Shown here piece after piece: positions 33,537-42,102 of a stretch of DNA of 43,628 nucleotides. The DNA comes from Planctomycetota bacterium (GTDB taxonomy: Bacteria > Planctomycetota > UBA1135 > UBA2386), in the NCBI GenBank assembly GCA_029936315.1, contig JAPYTD010000024.1, positions 6,059 to 49,686 on the forward strand, given 5' to 3'. The position numbers and the translations under genes were made by a program. Below the pieces are notes generated by a model. It ran no database searches, was not told the origin of the DNA, and worked only from the letters and a program-made list of their open reading frames with translations. Each line of letters begins with the position of its first letter. Position 1 is the first letter of the stretch.

Positions 33537-34109
33537 ATGACGGACACCTTCCGGCTCGACGACGGCAACCTGTGCGTGCGAGCCATGCAGGCCGAGGACG
33601 CGGCAACCGTGCAACGTTGCCGCAATCTGCCTTCGATCGCGCGCTACCAAGGCTGGCGCCCCACAACCGCTGCCGAAGTTGTCGCACTTGCGCACGAACA
33701 AGTAGACCGCGCCCCCGGCATGCAGCGCGAACCGTTCCAACTCGTCATCGAAACGTGCCACGAACAGGGCAACTACAACATCGTTGGCGACATGGGAAGC
33801 GGCGCCTTCGACCCGGGCCGCCAGATGGAGATCGGCATCGTGCTCGACCCCGCGTGGCAGGGCCGAGGCCTCGCAACCCGGGCCTGCCGGCTGCTGTTCA
33901 CGCATCTGTTCCGCACTGGCCTGCACCGCATCACCGCGCGCGTCGACCCGCGCAACGCGCCATCGATCCGCCTCTTCGAACGCCTGAACTTCCGCCGCGA
34001 AGGCCTCGAACGCCTCTGCTACTGGGACAACGACTACAACGAATGGACCGACGAAGTCGTGTTCGCCACCCTAGCCCCCGAGTTTGCCAACACGGCGCCA
34101 GGACCATGA
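33537..34109 (+). CDS. GNAT N-acetyltransferase (RimJ/RimL type)
   Basis: The 190-residue cytoplasmic enzyme has the RimL-type GNAT fold. The N-terminal strand is NLCVRAMQAEDAATVQRCRNLP, the acetyl-CoA loop is DPAWQGRGLATRACRLLFTHLF (Q/RxxGxA), then HRITARVDPRNAPSIRLFERLNFRREG. It transfers an acetyl group from acetyl-CoA to an amine of a protein, amino acid or small molecule; the target cannot be named. The gene is alone, divergent from the WG-type repeat protein, with degenerate repeats after its stop. Confidence 0.92.
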   Translation: MTDTFRLDDGNLCVRAMQAEDAATVQRCRNLPSIARYQGWRPTTAAEVVALAHEQVDRAPGMQREPFQLVIETCHEQGNYNIVGDMGSGAFDPGRQMEIGIVLDPAWQGRGLATRACRLLFTHLFRTGLHRITARVDPRNAPSIRLFERLNFRREGLERLCYWDNDYNEWTDEVVFATLAPEFANTAPGP

Positions 34110-34212
34110 GTGCCTGTACGGTGCCAAGACAAGCATGATCCTCTGCCAACGCGGCCGCGCGCATCCGCCCGCGCAGTCAGAAAGAGTTTTGCTAGTACGG
34201 TGCCAGGACAAG
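34092..34212 (+). repeat. three degenerate copies of an ACGGTGCCAGGACAAG-like element
   Basis: GTACGGTGCCAAGACAAG (34116-34133) and GTACGGTGCCAGGACAAG (34195-34212) differ by one base and are 79 bp apart. A weaker copy, ACGGCGCCAGGACCA (34092-34106), overlaps the end of the acetyltransferase gene. The element resembles GTGCCxGGCAC-type dispersed repeats but lacks the dyad. It lies upstream of the dehydrogenase-lut operon. Confidence 0.65.
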
Positions 34213-34258
34213 AACTAACAAACTCGCGCGGTGCAACACGCCGCTAGACTGCGGCGAA

Positions 34259-35404
34259 ATGATGCGCGCCTGTGCAATCACGGCTCCTGGCCGTCTTGAG
34301 ATTCTCGAAGTCCCATCGCCAGATCTCGGCCCCCACGATGTGCGGTTGCGGCCAGCTGCGGTCGGTGTCTGTGGCACGGACTTTCACATCTACAGTGGCG
34401 AGTCCAATTTTCACTGCGATGAAAACGGCCGCGCCATTCCCTTCGACCAGGTGCCGCAGATCCTCGGCCATGAAATCACCGGCGAAGTGATTGAGCGTGG
34501 CAGCAAAGTGCACGATGTCGCGGTCGGTGCGCGCGTCATCATCGACCAAGGCCGCAACTGCCGCAGCGAGCGACGCGAGCCGGCCTGCGAATACTGCGCA
34601 ACCGGACACTCGCACCAATGCGAGTTCTTCGAAGAACATGGCATCACAGGATTGCCCGGTGGCTTCGCCGAAGAACTGGTTACACCGGCGCTCAACGTCA
34701 TCGCGATCGAGTCGGATGCTACGTTTGCCCAAGCCGTGATGACCGAACCGATCGCCTGCGTGCTGCACTGCACCGACTTTGGCGTGCGCGCAAATGGCCG
34801 CTACCGACTCGATGCCAAGGCATCAGCAAGCGAACGAGTGCGCACGGTCGTCGTGCTCGGCGCGGGGCCAGCGGGGCTCTTGTTCGCGCAGGTGCTGCGC
34901 AAGCGCTACGCGTTCGACGGCCCCATCGTCATTAGCGACCCGAGCCCCAAGAAGCGCGCTCTCGCGGCTGCGTTCGGCGCCATTGCCGTCGCTCCCGACG
35001 AGCTTGAGGCCAAGGTCATGGAACAGTCAGGTGGTCGCCGCGCCGAGTTGCTCATCGAAGCAACCGGCAGCGGTCCCGTGTTCGCTGCGATCCCCAACCT
35101 GATTCGCAAACAGGCGACCGTGTTGCTCTACGGCGTTGGCCACGGCGGTGCCTCCCTCGGACTGCTCAACCCGTTGCAATGGCGCGAAGCCATTCTGGTC
35201 ACGTCGGTCGGAGCGAGCGGCGGCTTTGATGCGGATGGACGACCGACGATCTACCGCGACGCGCTACGCATGCTCGAGCGCGGCGAGATCAAGGTCGACG
35301 AGCTGCTTACCCATCAGTATGAGGGGCTCGCGACGATCCCCAACGCCTTCACCGGCGCCCACCGAGGCGACGACTACGTCAAGGGCATCGCGGTGTTGGC
35401 ATGA
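34259..35404 (+). CDS. zinc-dependent medium-chain dehydrogenase
   Basis: The 381-residue MDR oxidoreductase has catalytic zinc ligands C38 (VGVCGTDFH) and H71-E72 (LGHEITGEV), a structural zinc site with C101, C110, C113 and C121 (an extra six residues between the first two), and the NAD site VVVLGAGPAGLLFAQ. It is close to threonine/sorbitol-dehydrogenase-like enzymes. Its stop overlaps the lutA start by 4 bp. That coupling to lactate oxidation suggests it produces lactate, pyruvate or a precursor. A role as the 2-keto-3-deoxy sugar-acid dehydrogenase or a sugar dehydrogenase is inferred from context only. Confidence 0.87.
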   Translation: MMRACAITAPGRLEILEVPSPDLGPHDVRLRPAAVGVCGTDFHIYSGESNFHCDENGRAIPFDQVPQILGHEITGEVIERGSKVHDVAVGARVIIDQGRNCRSERREPACEYCATGHSHQCEFFEEHGITGLPGGFAEELVTPALNVIAIESDATFAQAVMTEPIACVLHCTDFGVRANGRYRLDAKASASERVRTVVVLGAGPAGLLFAQVLRKRYAFDGPIVISDPSPKKRALAAAFGAIAVAPDELEAKVMEQSGGRRAELLIEATGSGPVFAAIPNLIRKQATVLLYGVGHGGASLGLLNPLQWREAILVTSVGASGGFDADGRPTIYRDALRMLERGEIKVDELLTHQYEGLATIPNAFTGAHRGDDYVKGIAVLA

Positions 35405-36141
35405 GCGAAGCGAGCACCGCAAGCCGCAACGTTGCCCTGTTCGCGACCTGCCTCGGCGACCAACTAAGTCCGGATACCGTGCACGCGACCGTGCAGGTGC
35501 TCGAACACGCCGGCTGCACCGTCACCTTTGATCCGCGGCAGACCTGCTGCGGCCAACCGGCCTTCAACTCCGGCTTCTGGCAGGAGGCGCGCCAAGTGGC
35601 CCGCCACTTCATCAACGTATTCGAACATGCTTCGGCCATCGTCGCGCCATCCGGTTCGTGCACGGCCATGGTGCATCGCTTCCCCGATCTGTTTCGTGAC
35701 GAACCTGAAATGCGGGAGCGCGCCGAGAAGATGGCGCACCGCACGTTCGAGCTGTCCTCGTTCTTGGTGAACGAACTAGGCGTCACCGATCTCGGTGCCA
35801 AGCTCAACGCCCGGGTCGGTTGGCACGATGCCTGCCACGGACTCCGTGACCTCGGGATCAAACAAGAACCGCGGCAACTGCTCGCTCACGTCGACGGCCT
35901 GGAACTCGTCGAACTGAAGACGTGCGAATCGTGCTGCGGCTTCGGCGGCACGTTCTCGGTCAAGTCACCGGAGATCTCGACCGCGATGCTCGACCACAAG
36001 CTGGACGAACTGGCGATGACGCCAATCGACGTGCTCGCGGCGGTCGACGGTTCTTGCCTGATGCAGATCCGGGGCCGCCTCGAGCGCCGCGGCTCCCCCG
36101 TTCGCACCATGCATCTCGCGGAGATTCTGGCTTCGCGATGA
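35401..36141 (+). CDS. lutA: L-lactate oxidation complex subunit LutA
   Basis: The 246-residue cytoplasmic protein has two CCG-type cysteine-rich domains: TCCGQPAFNSGFW near residue 48 and CESCCGFGGTFSVKSPEIS near 180, with RVGWHDACHGLRDLGI between. LutA, with LutB and LutC, oxidises L-lactate to pyruvate through iron-sulfur chemistry. It overlaps the dehydrogenase upstream and lutB downstream by 4 bp each. All key cysteines are present at normal spacing. Confidence 0.95.
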   Translation: MSEASTASRNVALFATCLGDQLSPDTVHATVQVLEHAGCTVTFDPRQTCCGQPAFNSGFWQEARQVARHFINVFEHASAIVAPSGSCTAMVHRFPDLFRDEPEMRERAEKMAHRTFELSSFLVNELGVTDLGAKLNARVGWHDACHGLRDLGIKQEPRQLLAHVDGLELVELKTCESCCGFGGTFSVKSPEISTAMLDHKLDELAMTPIDVLAAVDGSCLMQIRGRLERRGSPVRTMHLAEILASR

Positions 36142-37580
36142 GCACAACTCCCGAGCGAAACGCAAATGCGTTCGATGCGCAGGCCCGCGATGCCCTCGGC
36201 GATGCAACGCTGAAGAGTGCGCTACGCAACGCTACCGACCTGTTCGCGGAGCGACGCACAGCGGCGATCGATGCCGTTCCAGATTGGGAGGCACTGCGCG
36301 AACACGCGCGGCAGGTCAAGGATGCAACCGTCGCCCGGCTCGACCACTACATCGGGCAGTTCGCGGACAAGGCCGAACAGGCCGGCGCGACCGTGCACTG
36401 GGCTCGCGACGCCAACGAAGCATGCGCGATCGTGGCCAAGATCGCTGAGGACCACGGTGCAGAACGACTCGTGAAGTCTAAGAGCATGGCGACGGAGGAG
36501 ATCCACCTGAACAAGGCGCTCGCCGCGCACGACCGCGAGCCAGTCGAAACCGACCTCGGCGAGTGGATCATCCAGCTCGCCGGCGAAACGCCCTCGCACA
36601 TCATCGTGCCGGCGATCCACATGACGCGCGATGCGATCGGCGAACTGTTCGTCGACAAACTCGGCATCCCGCCCAGCAACGACCCCAAGACCCTCTGTGC
36701 GCACGCCCGTGAACGACTGCGCAATCACTTCGCCAAGGCAGACCTCGGGATCAGCGGTGTCAACTTCGGCGTCGCCGAGACCGGTTCGATTCTGATCCTT
36801 GAGAACGAAGGCAACGTACGCATGACCACTACGATGCCGAAGGTGCACGTCGCGGTCATGGGCATCGAGCGGGTCATCCCGCGCTTCGCGGATCTCGAAG
36901 TCTTCTTGCGCTTGCTGCCGCGCTCGGGCACCGGCCAACATCTGACGACCTACCAGAGCATCCTGACCGGCACCGACTCGCCAAAGCAACGCCGTTGCGG
37001 CCAAGGACCAGAAGAGCTGCACATCGTGCTACTGGACAACGGCCGTTCGAAGATCGCCGTCGACGAGAAGATGCGAGAGACCCTCGCGTGCATTCGATGC
37101 GGCGCGTGCCTCAATGCGTGCCCGGTCTACCAGACCATCGGCGGCCACGCCTACGGTTCGGTCTATCCCGGTCCGATCGGCGCGATCCTGACGCCGCAGT
37201 TAGCTGGCATGCACGAAGCGAAGCCATTGCCGTTCGCATCGACGCTGTGCGGTGCGTGCAAGGACGTGTGTCCCGTCAAGATCGACATCCCCTCGCTGTT
37301 GCTTGAGCTACGGCAACGTGCGGTAGAAGGCACGGCCACCGAATCGCCGGCCAAGCGCGGCTTCTTCGAGAGCCTAACGTGGCGCATGTGGTCGTGGTTC
37401 ATGCGCGGACCGAAGCGATTTCGGTTTGCATCGGCAATGGCGCGCTTTGGCCAGCGACTACCGTTGCTGCATCGCCTGCTTCCGCCGATGGCCGCATGGC
37501 ACTCGACGCGAGAACTTCCGAAGCTCGCGAAGAAGTCGTTCCGCGACTCGTATCGACCAAGCCAAGGGTCAAAGCAATGA
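36138..37580 (+). CDS. lutB: L-lactate oxidation iron-sulfur protein LutB
   Basis: The 480-residue protein starts at the ATG at 36138, overlapping the lutA stop by 4 bp; the frame is open further back inside lutA but without homology. The LUD domain covers about 60-300 (KSKSMATEEIHLNKAL, GVNFGVAETGSILILENEGNVRMTT). Two ferredoxin-like clusters follow: C318IRCGACLNACP and C371GACKDVCP. It links lactate oxidation to the electron chain. The C-terminal tail is basic and tryptophan-rich and may touch the membrane. Confidence 0.95.
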   Translation: MSTTPERNANAFDAQARDALGDATLKSALRNATDLFAERRTAAIDAVPDWEALREHARQVKDATVARLDHYIGQFADKAEQAGATVHWARDANEACAIVAKIAEDHGAERLVKSKSMATEEIHLNKALAAHDREPVETDLGEWIIQLAGETPSHIIVPAIHMTRDAIGELFVDKLGIPPSNDPKTLCAHARERLRNHFAKADLGISGVNFGVAETGSILILENEGNVRMTTTMPKVHVAVMGIERVIPRFADLEVFLRLLPRSGTGQHLTTYQSILTGTDSPKQRRCGQGPEELHIVLLDNGRSKIAVDEKMRETLACIRCGACLNACPVYQTIGGHAYGSVYPGPIGAILTPQLAGMHEAKPLPFASTLCGACKDVCPVKIDIPSLLLELRQRAVEGTATESPAKRGFFESLTWRMWSWFMRGPKRFRFASAMARFGQRLPLLHRLLPPMAAWHSTRELPKLAKKSFRDSYRPSQGSKQ

Positions 37581-38224
37581 GCGACGCCCGCACCGAGATC
37601 CTCAAAGTGTTGCGCAGCGAGCCAACGCACCACGTGCCGATGATGCCGGACGTGATGACGTCGGCCTCCGACGAGCAGACACCCATCGAGCAACGCATCG
37701 CCACCTTCACCGAGATCCTTGCCAAGCTCGGCGCGCCGGTAGACGTGGTCAAAGATCTGTCGTCAGCCGGCGAACGCATCACCAAAGTCCTCGCCAACCA
37801 CAATGCATCGTCGGTGGCATTGAGCGACGCAACGGAAGTCCTTGCCGTTGCCGCCACCCTGCCACAGCACGTCGAACGCATCCCCCATGACGCCGCGCGC
37901 GAGTCGTTGCTGCGCTGCAATGCCGGCCTGAGCACCGCGCAATGGGCGATCGCCGAGACCGGCACGCTGGCGCTCGAATCGCTATACGAACGCCACCGCC
38001 TCGCCACGTTGTTGCCCGACCTCCACATTGCCCTCGTGCCCGCTTCACGTCTCGTCGCGACGCTGGGCGATGCGTTCCAACGGCTCGCCCAGAACGGCTC
38101 GCCGGGCGCCGCCACGATCACGTTCGTCACCGGCCCGTCACGCACCGCCGACATCGAACTGGAGTTGGTTGTCGGCGTGCACGGACCGAAAGCGCTGCAC
38201 GTCGTCATCCTTGCGGACGCCTGA
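37577..38224 (+). CDS. lutC: L-lactate oxidation subunit LutC
   Basis: The 215-residue LUD-domain protein starts at the ATG at 37577, overlapping the lutB stop by 4 bp. Conserved parts are AQWAIAETGTLALES and ITFVTGPSRTADIELELVVGVHGPKALHVVIL, the usual end of LutC. It completes the lactate utilisation operon. Residues 1-50 vary as in other LutC. A gap of about 100 nt separates it from the FAH-family gene downstream. Confidence 0.94.
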   Translation: MSDARTEILKVLRSEPTHHVPMMPDVMTSASDEQTPIEQRIATFTEILAKLGAPVDVVKDLSSAGERITKVLANHNASSVALSDATEVLAVAATLPQHVERIPHDAARESLLRCNAGLSTAQWAIAETGTLALESLYERHRLATLLPDLHIALVPASRLVATLGDAFQRLAQNGSPGAATITFVTGPSRTADIELELVVGVHGPKALHVVILADA

Positions 38225-38325
38225 AACAGGCCATTGGCGAAGAGAGTTGTGAGTCGAGTGGGACTTGATGGTTGTGTGACCACGGCAGAACGAGTCCGCT
38301 AGCTGCCCCAAACGGAGCCAACAGC

Positions 38326-39237
38326 TTGAAACTCGTCGCCTTTTCCACATCTACGTCCACTTCCATCCGTCCAGGTGCATTGCTCGATGCAGATACCGTC
38401 CTGGACTTCACTCACGAGGCAGCCGGGCTGCCGTCGCTGTCGAACTTCCTCGAGGCCTGCGACCTCACCCATCCATTCGCCGCAGCCGCGCGCGACCTCG
38501 TCAAAAAGGCCCAGGACGGCGGTGAACGCGCGCGCCTACAACAAGCCGGTGCCCTGCATGCACGCAGCGATGTGACGCTCGCTGCCCCGGTGCCGCGGCC
38601 CGGCAAGATCATTTGCATCGGACTCAACTACCGCGACCATGCCGAAGAGCAAGGCGCCGAGTTGCCGAAGGCGCCGTTGGTCTTCTCGAAGTTCTCCAAC
38701 TGCGTGCTGCCACCCGGCGGCACGATCATCATTCCACCAGGCAGCACCCAAACGGACTTCGAGGCCGAACTCGGCGTCGTCATCGGCAAGCGCGCGACTC
38801 GCGTCAACAAGGCCGACGCGATGGACTACGTGCTGGGCTACTGCAACTTCCACGACGTCTCGGCGCGCGACTTCCAGTTTGCCGATGGCCAATGGCAGCG
38901 CGGCAAGGCGAGCGACACGTTCGCTCCGTTCGGCGAGTTCATCGCAACGACTGATGAGATCCCCGACCCACACGTGCTGGGCATCCGCCTGCGATTGAAC
39001 GGCGAAACGATGCAGGACTCGAACACCGACCAGCTGCTGTTCGACGTGCCAGAGCTAGTCGAGTACCTGAGCAACTTCATCACGCTTGAGCCGGGTGACG
39101 TGATCGCGACCGGCACGCCTCCTGGCGTTGGCTTTGCCCGCAAGCCGCCGATCTACCTCAAACACGGCGACGTAGTCGAGGTCGAAATCGATGGCCTCGG
39201 TGTGCTGAAGAACGACGTCGCGGCCGCTGACGCGTAG
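38326..39237 (+). CDS. fumarylacetoacetate-hydrolase-family enzyme (possible 2,4-diketo-3-deoxy sugar-acid hydrolase)
   Basis: The 303-residue protein starts at TTG 38326, with GGAG 8 nt upstream (38314-38317), giving the family start MKLVAFS. Landmarks: KIICIGLNYRDHAEEQGAELP, the metal-binding TDFEAELGVVIGK, GYCNFHDVSARDFQ, the substrate loop KASDTFAPFGEFI and VIATGTPPGVGFARKP. The family includes hydrolases that cleave 2,4-diketo-3-deoxy-L-fuconate or -rhamnonate into pyruvate and lactate, as well as aromatic-degradation enzymes. Being directly after lutABC, it suits the sugar-acid reaction, which yields lactate. This specificity is inference. Confidence 0.88.
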   Translation: MKLVAFSTSTSTSIRPGALLDADTVLDFTHEAAGLPSLSNFLEACDLTHPFAAAARDLVKKAQDGGERARLQQAGALHARSDVTLAAPVPRPGKIICIGLNYRDHAEEQGAELPKAPLVFSKFSNCVLPPGGTIIIPPGSTQTDFEAELGVVIGKRATRVNKADAMDYVLGYCNFHDVSARDFQFADGQWQRGKASDTFAPFGEFIATTDEIPDPHVLGIRLRLNGETMQDSNTDQLLFDVPELVEYLSNFITLEPGDVIATGTPPGVGFARKPPIYLKHGDVVEVEIDGLGVLKNDVAAADA

Positions 39238-39545
39238 CTACTTCCGCTGCTCCATCTTCGGTGGGAGCGCCGCGCAGTGCATCGCCCGCACAGTGCATCG
39301 CCGGGCCTTGCGCGGTTGCAACGTCGAGGTCTCAACCGCTGTCCTCTGTGGCGGTAGGCAACCAGGAGTCCTGGGATAACACGCACGATCGACACGTCAC
39401 TGATGCTAGCTCAGATGCCCGGGTCACATGGCAACAAGGCTGTCGCGGCGGGTTCCCCGTTGTACTTACGCTGGGGCAGGCCTGTTGTCCCTGATGCGGG
39501 CTAGAGGCCTTCCCAAAGCGACGCGCGTCCCGTAAAGCGGGTGCC
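39238..39545. other. intergenic region with a small direct repeat
   Basis: No gene is evident in these 308 bp. CAGTGCATCGCC occurs twice 16 bp apart (39275-39286 and 39291-39302). Codon-like frames on both strands lack family features. The promoter of the vWA gene downstream is expected near the right end but is not clearly recognisable. Confidence 0.5.
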
Positions 39546-41225
39546 ATGTTGCGGCACTTGACCCTCTGCCTACTCGTATTCACGCCGGCGCTGTTTGCGC
39601 AAGAGGCAGAAGACGAAGCGAAGCCAGATCCGGGCGCAGCCTTGCGCGCATGGTTGGCCAACTACAAGGATGGTGCGGTCCGCTTCCAGAAGGAAGGCCG
39701 CACTGACGACGTCGTCATCACACAACTCGACGAACACCTGGCCGCGGTTGCCGAGCGCAATACGTTCCCCGACGCCAGGCTGTTGTTCGAGGCAGCAACC
39801 ATCAACCCAACCCCTGCGGGCAAGAAGGCCTCGCTCGAGGTCATCAACTTCCAGCGCGAACTGCAACCGTGGCGCGTGCAGGGCATGGCGCAACGCCACC
39901 TGCGCAAGATGACCGAGCCGAGCATCTTGCCGTGGCTACTCCAAAAGCTGCGTGCCAAGGGCATCCGGGCCAACACCGAGAACCAGGATCAGCGCAACGC
40001 GGTCGCCGTGCTACGCATCCTCGCCGGCCATCCAAGCCTCGAAGCCAAGCTCGAACTGATGAAGGCATGTGGTTCGATGCCGAACGAACTGCGCGTGCAC
40101 GCCGTCAACTCGATGGCACGCGATGCCGAGTTAGACCTCGTACCCACGCTGGTCGGGCTGTTGCGCGACCGCGAACCAAACATCCGCATTGCCGCCGCCA
40201 ACGCAATCGGCACCGCGATGCAACCGCACGTCGACGAGACCGAAGGCAAGACACCGGACAAGGACCTGGCCGCGAAACGCGACCACACCATCAAGCAGCT
40301 GCAGGCACTGCTTCTGCGCGACAAGATCTGGCAGGTGCGCAGTGCCGCGGCTTTCTCGCTCGCGACGATGCGCTGCAAGGCGGTGATCCCGGCGCTGATC
40401 AAGGGCCTCGATGCCGAGCTGCGACGCAAGAAGGATCCTTGGGCGATGGATGTGCGACTGCACAAGATCCTCGAAGGCCTGACCGGACAGAGCGTCGTGC
40501 GTGGTGGCATCGCTCCTTGGAAGGCGTTCTGGAAGAAAGAGGGCGCAGCGTTCACGGTTCGCCCCAAGACCAAGCCAGGCGAAGAGAAGCAGGCCAACAC
40601 GCGCTACAACAAGTTCTTCGACCTGACCATCGAGTCTGACCGCGTGCTGTTCGTGCTCGACTTCAGTGGTTCGATGGCCGAGCCCATGACGCTGAAGTCC
40701 GACGGTGTGACGGCGGGCGGTGGCGCCCCCACAGAGACAACCAAGGCCAAACTCGTCGTCAAAGAACTGAAGAAACTGGTCATGTCGCTGCCCGATGGCG
40801 CGCTGTGCAACTTCGTCGTTTTTAGTGAAGACGTGCGCATCTGGCGCTCCGAAGGCAGTCGTCCGGCGTTGGTCAAACTCGACGACGAATCGCGCGACGA
40901 CCTGCTCGGCAACTTCCTGGATGGCCTGCGCCCGAATGGTCCGACCAACCTCTACGAAGCGCTAGAGACGGCGCTCGGCTTTGGTGGTCGCGGGCTCTAC
41001 GACAAGTACTACGGGGCCGGCTTCGACACGCTCTACGTGATCACCGATGGCGCGCCGACCGCCGGCCCGGTCACCGACAAACTCGAGATCCGCAAGCGCG
41101 TGCGCGAAGCCAACCAGCTACGCAAGATCGCGATCCACTGCATCACGTTCGGTGACCAGAACGACACCAGCTTCTTGAAGCCGATGGCGGAAGAGAACGG
41201 TGGCCGCCACATTCATATTGAGTAG
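39546..41225 (+). CDS. secreted HEAT-repeat protein with C-terminal von Willebrand factor A domain
   Basis: The 559-residue protein has a signal peptide ending LFAQE, HEAT-like helical repeats over about 60-300 (LVPTLVGLLRDREPNIRIAAANAIG, WQVRSAAAFSLATMRCKAVIPALIKGL), a short WKAFWKKEGAAF linker, and a vWA domain from about 365. The MIDAS site is complete: D372-F-S-G-S, T467 in GPTNLYEAL and D501 in ITDGAPT. vWA domains bind protein ligands through a metal. The combination is common in planctomycete secreted proteins and is of unknown function. It is convergent with another HEAT protein whose end has a similar W-rich motif. Confidence 0.87.
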   Translation: MLRHLTLCLLVFTPALFAQEAEDEAKPDPGAALRAWLANYKDGAVRFQKEGRTDDVVITQLDEHLAAVAERNTFPDARLLFEAATINPTPAGKKASLEVINFQRELQPWRVQGMAQRHLRKMTEPSILPWLLQKLRAKGIRANTENQDQRNAVAVLRILAGHPSLEAKLELMKACGSMPNELRVHAVNSMARDAELDLVPTLVGLLRDREPNIRIAAANAIGTAMQPHVDETEGKTPDKDLAAKRDHTIKQLQALLLRDKIWQVRSAAAFSLATMRCKAVIPALIKGLDAELRRKKDPWAMDVRLHKILEGLTGQSVVRGGIAPWKAFWKKEGAAFTVRPKTKPGEEKQANTRYNKFFDLTIESDRVLFVLDFSGSMAEPMTLKSDGVTAGGGAPTETTKAKLVVKELKKLVMSLPDGALCNFVVFSEDVRIWRSEGSRPALVKLDDESRDDLLGNFLDGLRPNGPTNLYEALETALGFGGRGLYDKYYGAGFDTLYVITDGAPTAGPVTDKLEIRKRVREANQLRKIAIHCITFGDQNDTSFLKPMAEENGGRHIHIE

Positions 41226-41249
41226 CCGGCATATCGAGTAGCCGGCCAG

Positions 41250-42035
41250 CTAGCGCTTCTTCCGCTTCTTGCCCGGCTTCTTGAGCGGGTTCTTGCGGAG
41301 CCAGGCCTTGGCTTCCTTCGCAGTGCTGAAGCGCTGGCCGGTGACGGCAAACAGGGCCTCTTTGACCTTGCTCTTCCACGCGGCCCACGAGTGCCAGCGA
41401 GCCTTCCAGTATTCCTTCGGCGGATTCGATGCGACGTCGACGTTCGCCGGGATCGGCTCATCGAGGTTGCGCAGCAGCATCGGCAGCGCCTTTTGTTCCT
41501 TGTGCTTCTTGACGAGCTCCAGGATCGCTTCATGCACCGGGATGCGCTCGTTGTCGTAATCCGACTCGAGTACGTCGGCGATCTGCTTCCAGTCGCTGGC
41601 CTCGTAGCACGTGTTGCTCAAGGCGCGAATCAGCCCGGCATGCACCTGCGGGTTGCCGGTGACGCGAGCATTCTTTAGCAGCGCCATCACCGTCGAACGC
41701 AGACGAGCTTTCGGTTGATCCGCCAGTATCTCGATCGCCTGCTTCTTCAAGACGATCGACGAGTCTTTCTCGATGAACTTGCGCAGCGGCTTGATCATCA
41801 GCGCGTTCTTGCCACCGACCAACCCATCGAGCGCGTTCTTGCGCACCAAGATGCTGGCCTTCTTCCGCTTCAACGCCTTCTGAAAGTCCTTCAGCTTGAC
41901 CTTGGTCTGCTTGTCAGTCCACGTCTCGAGGCTCTTGCTCGACGACTGCTGACTAGACTTGACGTCATCTTGGCGAGCCGGCTTCGGCGCCTGGGACGGG
42001 CACAACAACACACCAACGAGAGCAATCGCGAGCAT
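41250..42035 (-). CDS. secreted HEAT-repeat protein
   Basis: The 261-residue protein has a signal sequence (MLAIALVGVLLCPSQA), then lysine-rich HEAT-like helices (LIRALSNTCYEASDWKQIADVL, VHEAILELVKKHKEQKALPMLLRNL) and a C-terminal YWKARWHSWAAWKSK, VTGQRFSTAKEAKAWLRKNP segment, ending in a very basic GKKRKKR tail. The W-rich segment resembles the WKAFWKKEG linker of the convergent vWA protein, so the two may be distant paralogues. The vWA domain is lacking here. Function unknown; a scaffold or partner of the neighbour is possible. Confidence 0.75.
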   Translation of the reverse strand: MLAIALVGVLLCPSQAPKPARQDDVKSSQQSSSKSLETWTDKQTKVKLKDFQKALKRKKASILVRKNALDGLVGGKNALMIKPLRKFIEKDSSIVLKKQAIEILADQPKARLRSTVMALLKNARVTGNPQVHAGLIRALSNTCYEASDWKQIADVLESDYDNERIPVHEAILELVKKHKEQKALPMLLRNLDEPIPANVDVASNPPKEYWKARWHSWAAWKSKVKEALFAVTGQRFSTAKEAKAWLRKNPLKKPGKKRKKR

Positions 42036-42102
42036 GCCAGAAGGATAGCAGCTGATGGCTCACTCGGCACCCTCCTGCCGTTGCGGCGCGGAGAACACCT
42101 CA

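Noticed and set aside
41220..41246. Doubled GAGTAGCCGGC at the end of the vWA gene
   Set aside because: An 11-bp duplication only, with no hairpin or T run; probably a small slippage product.
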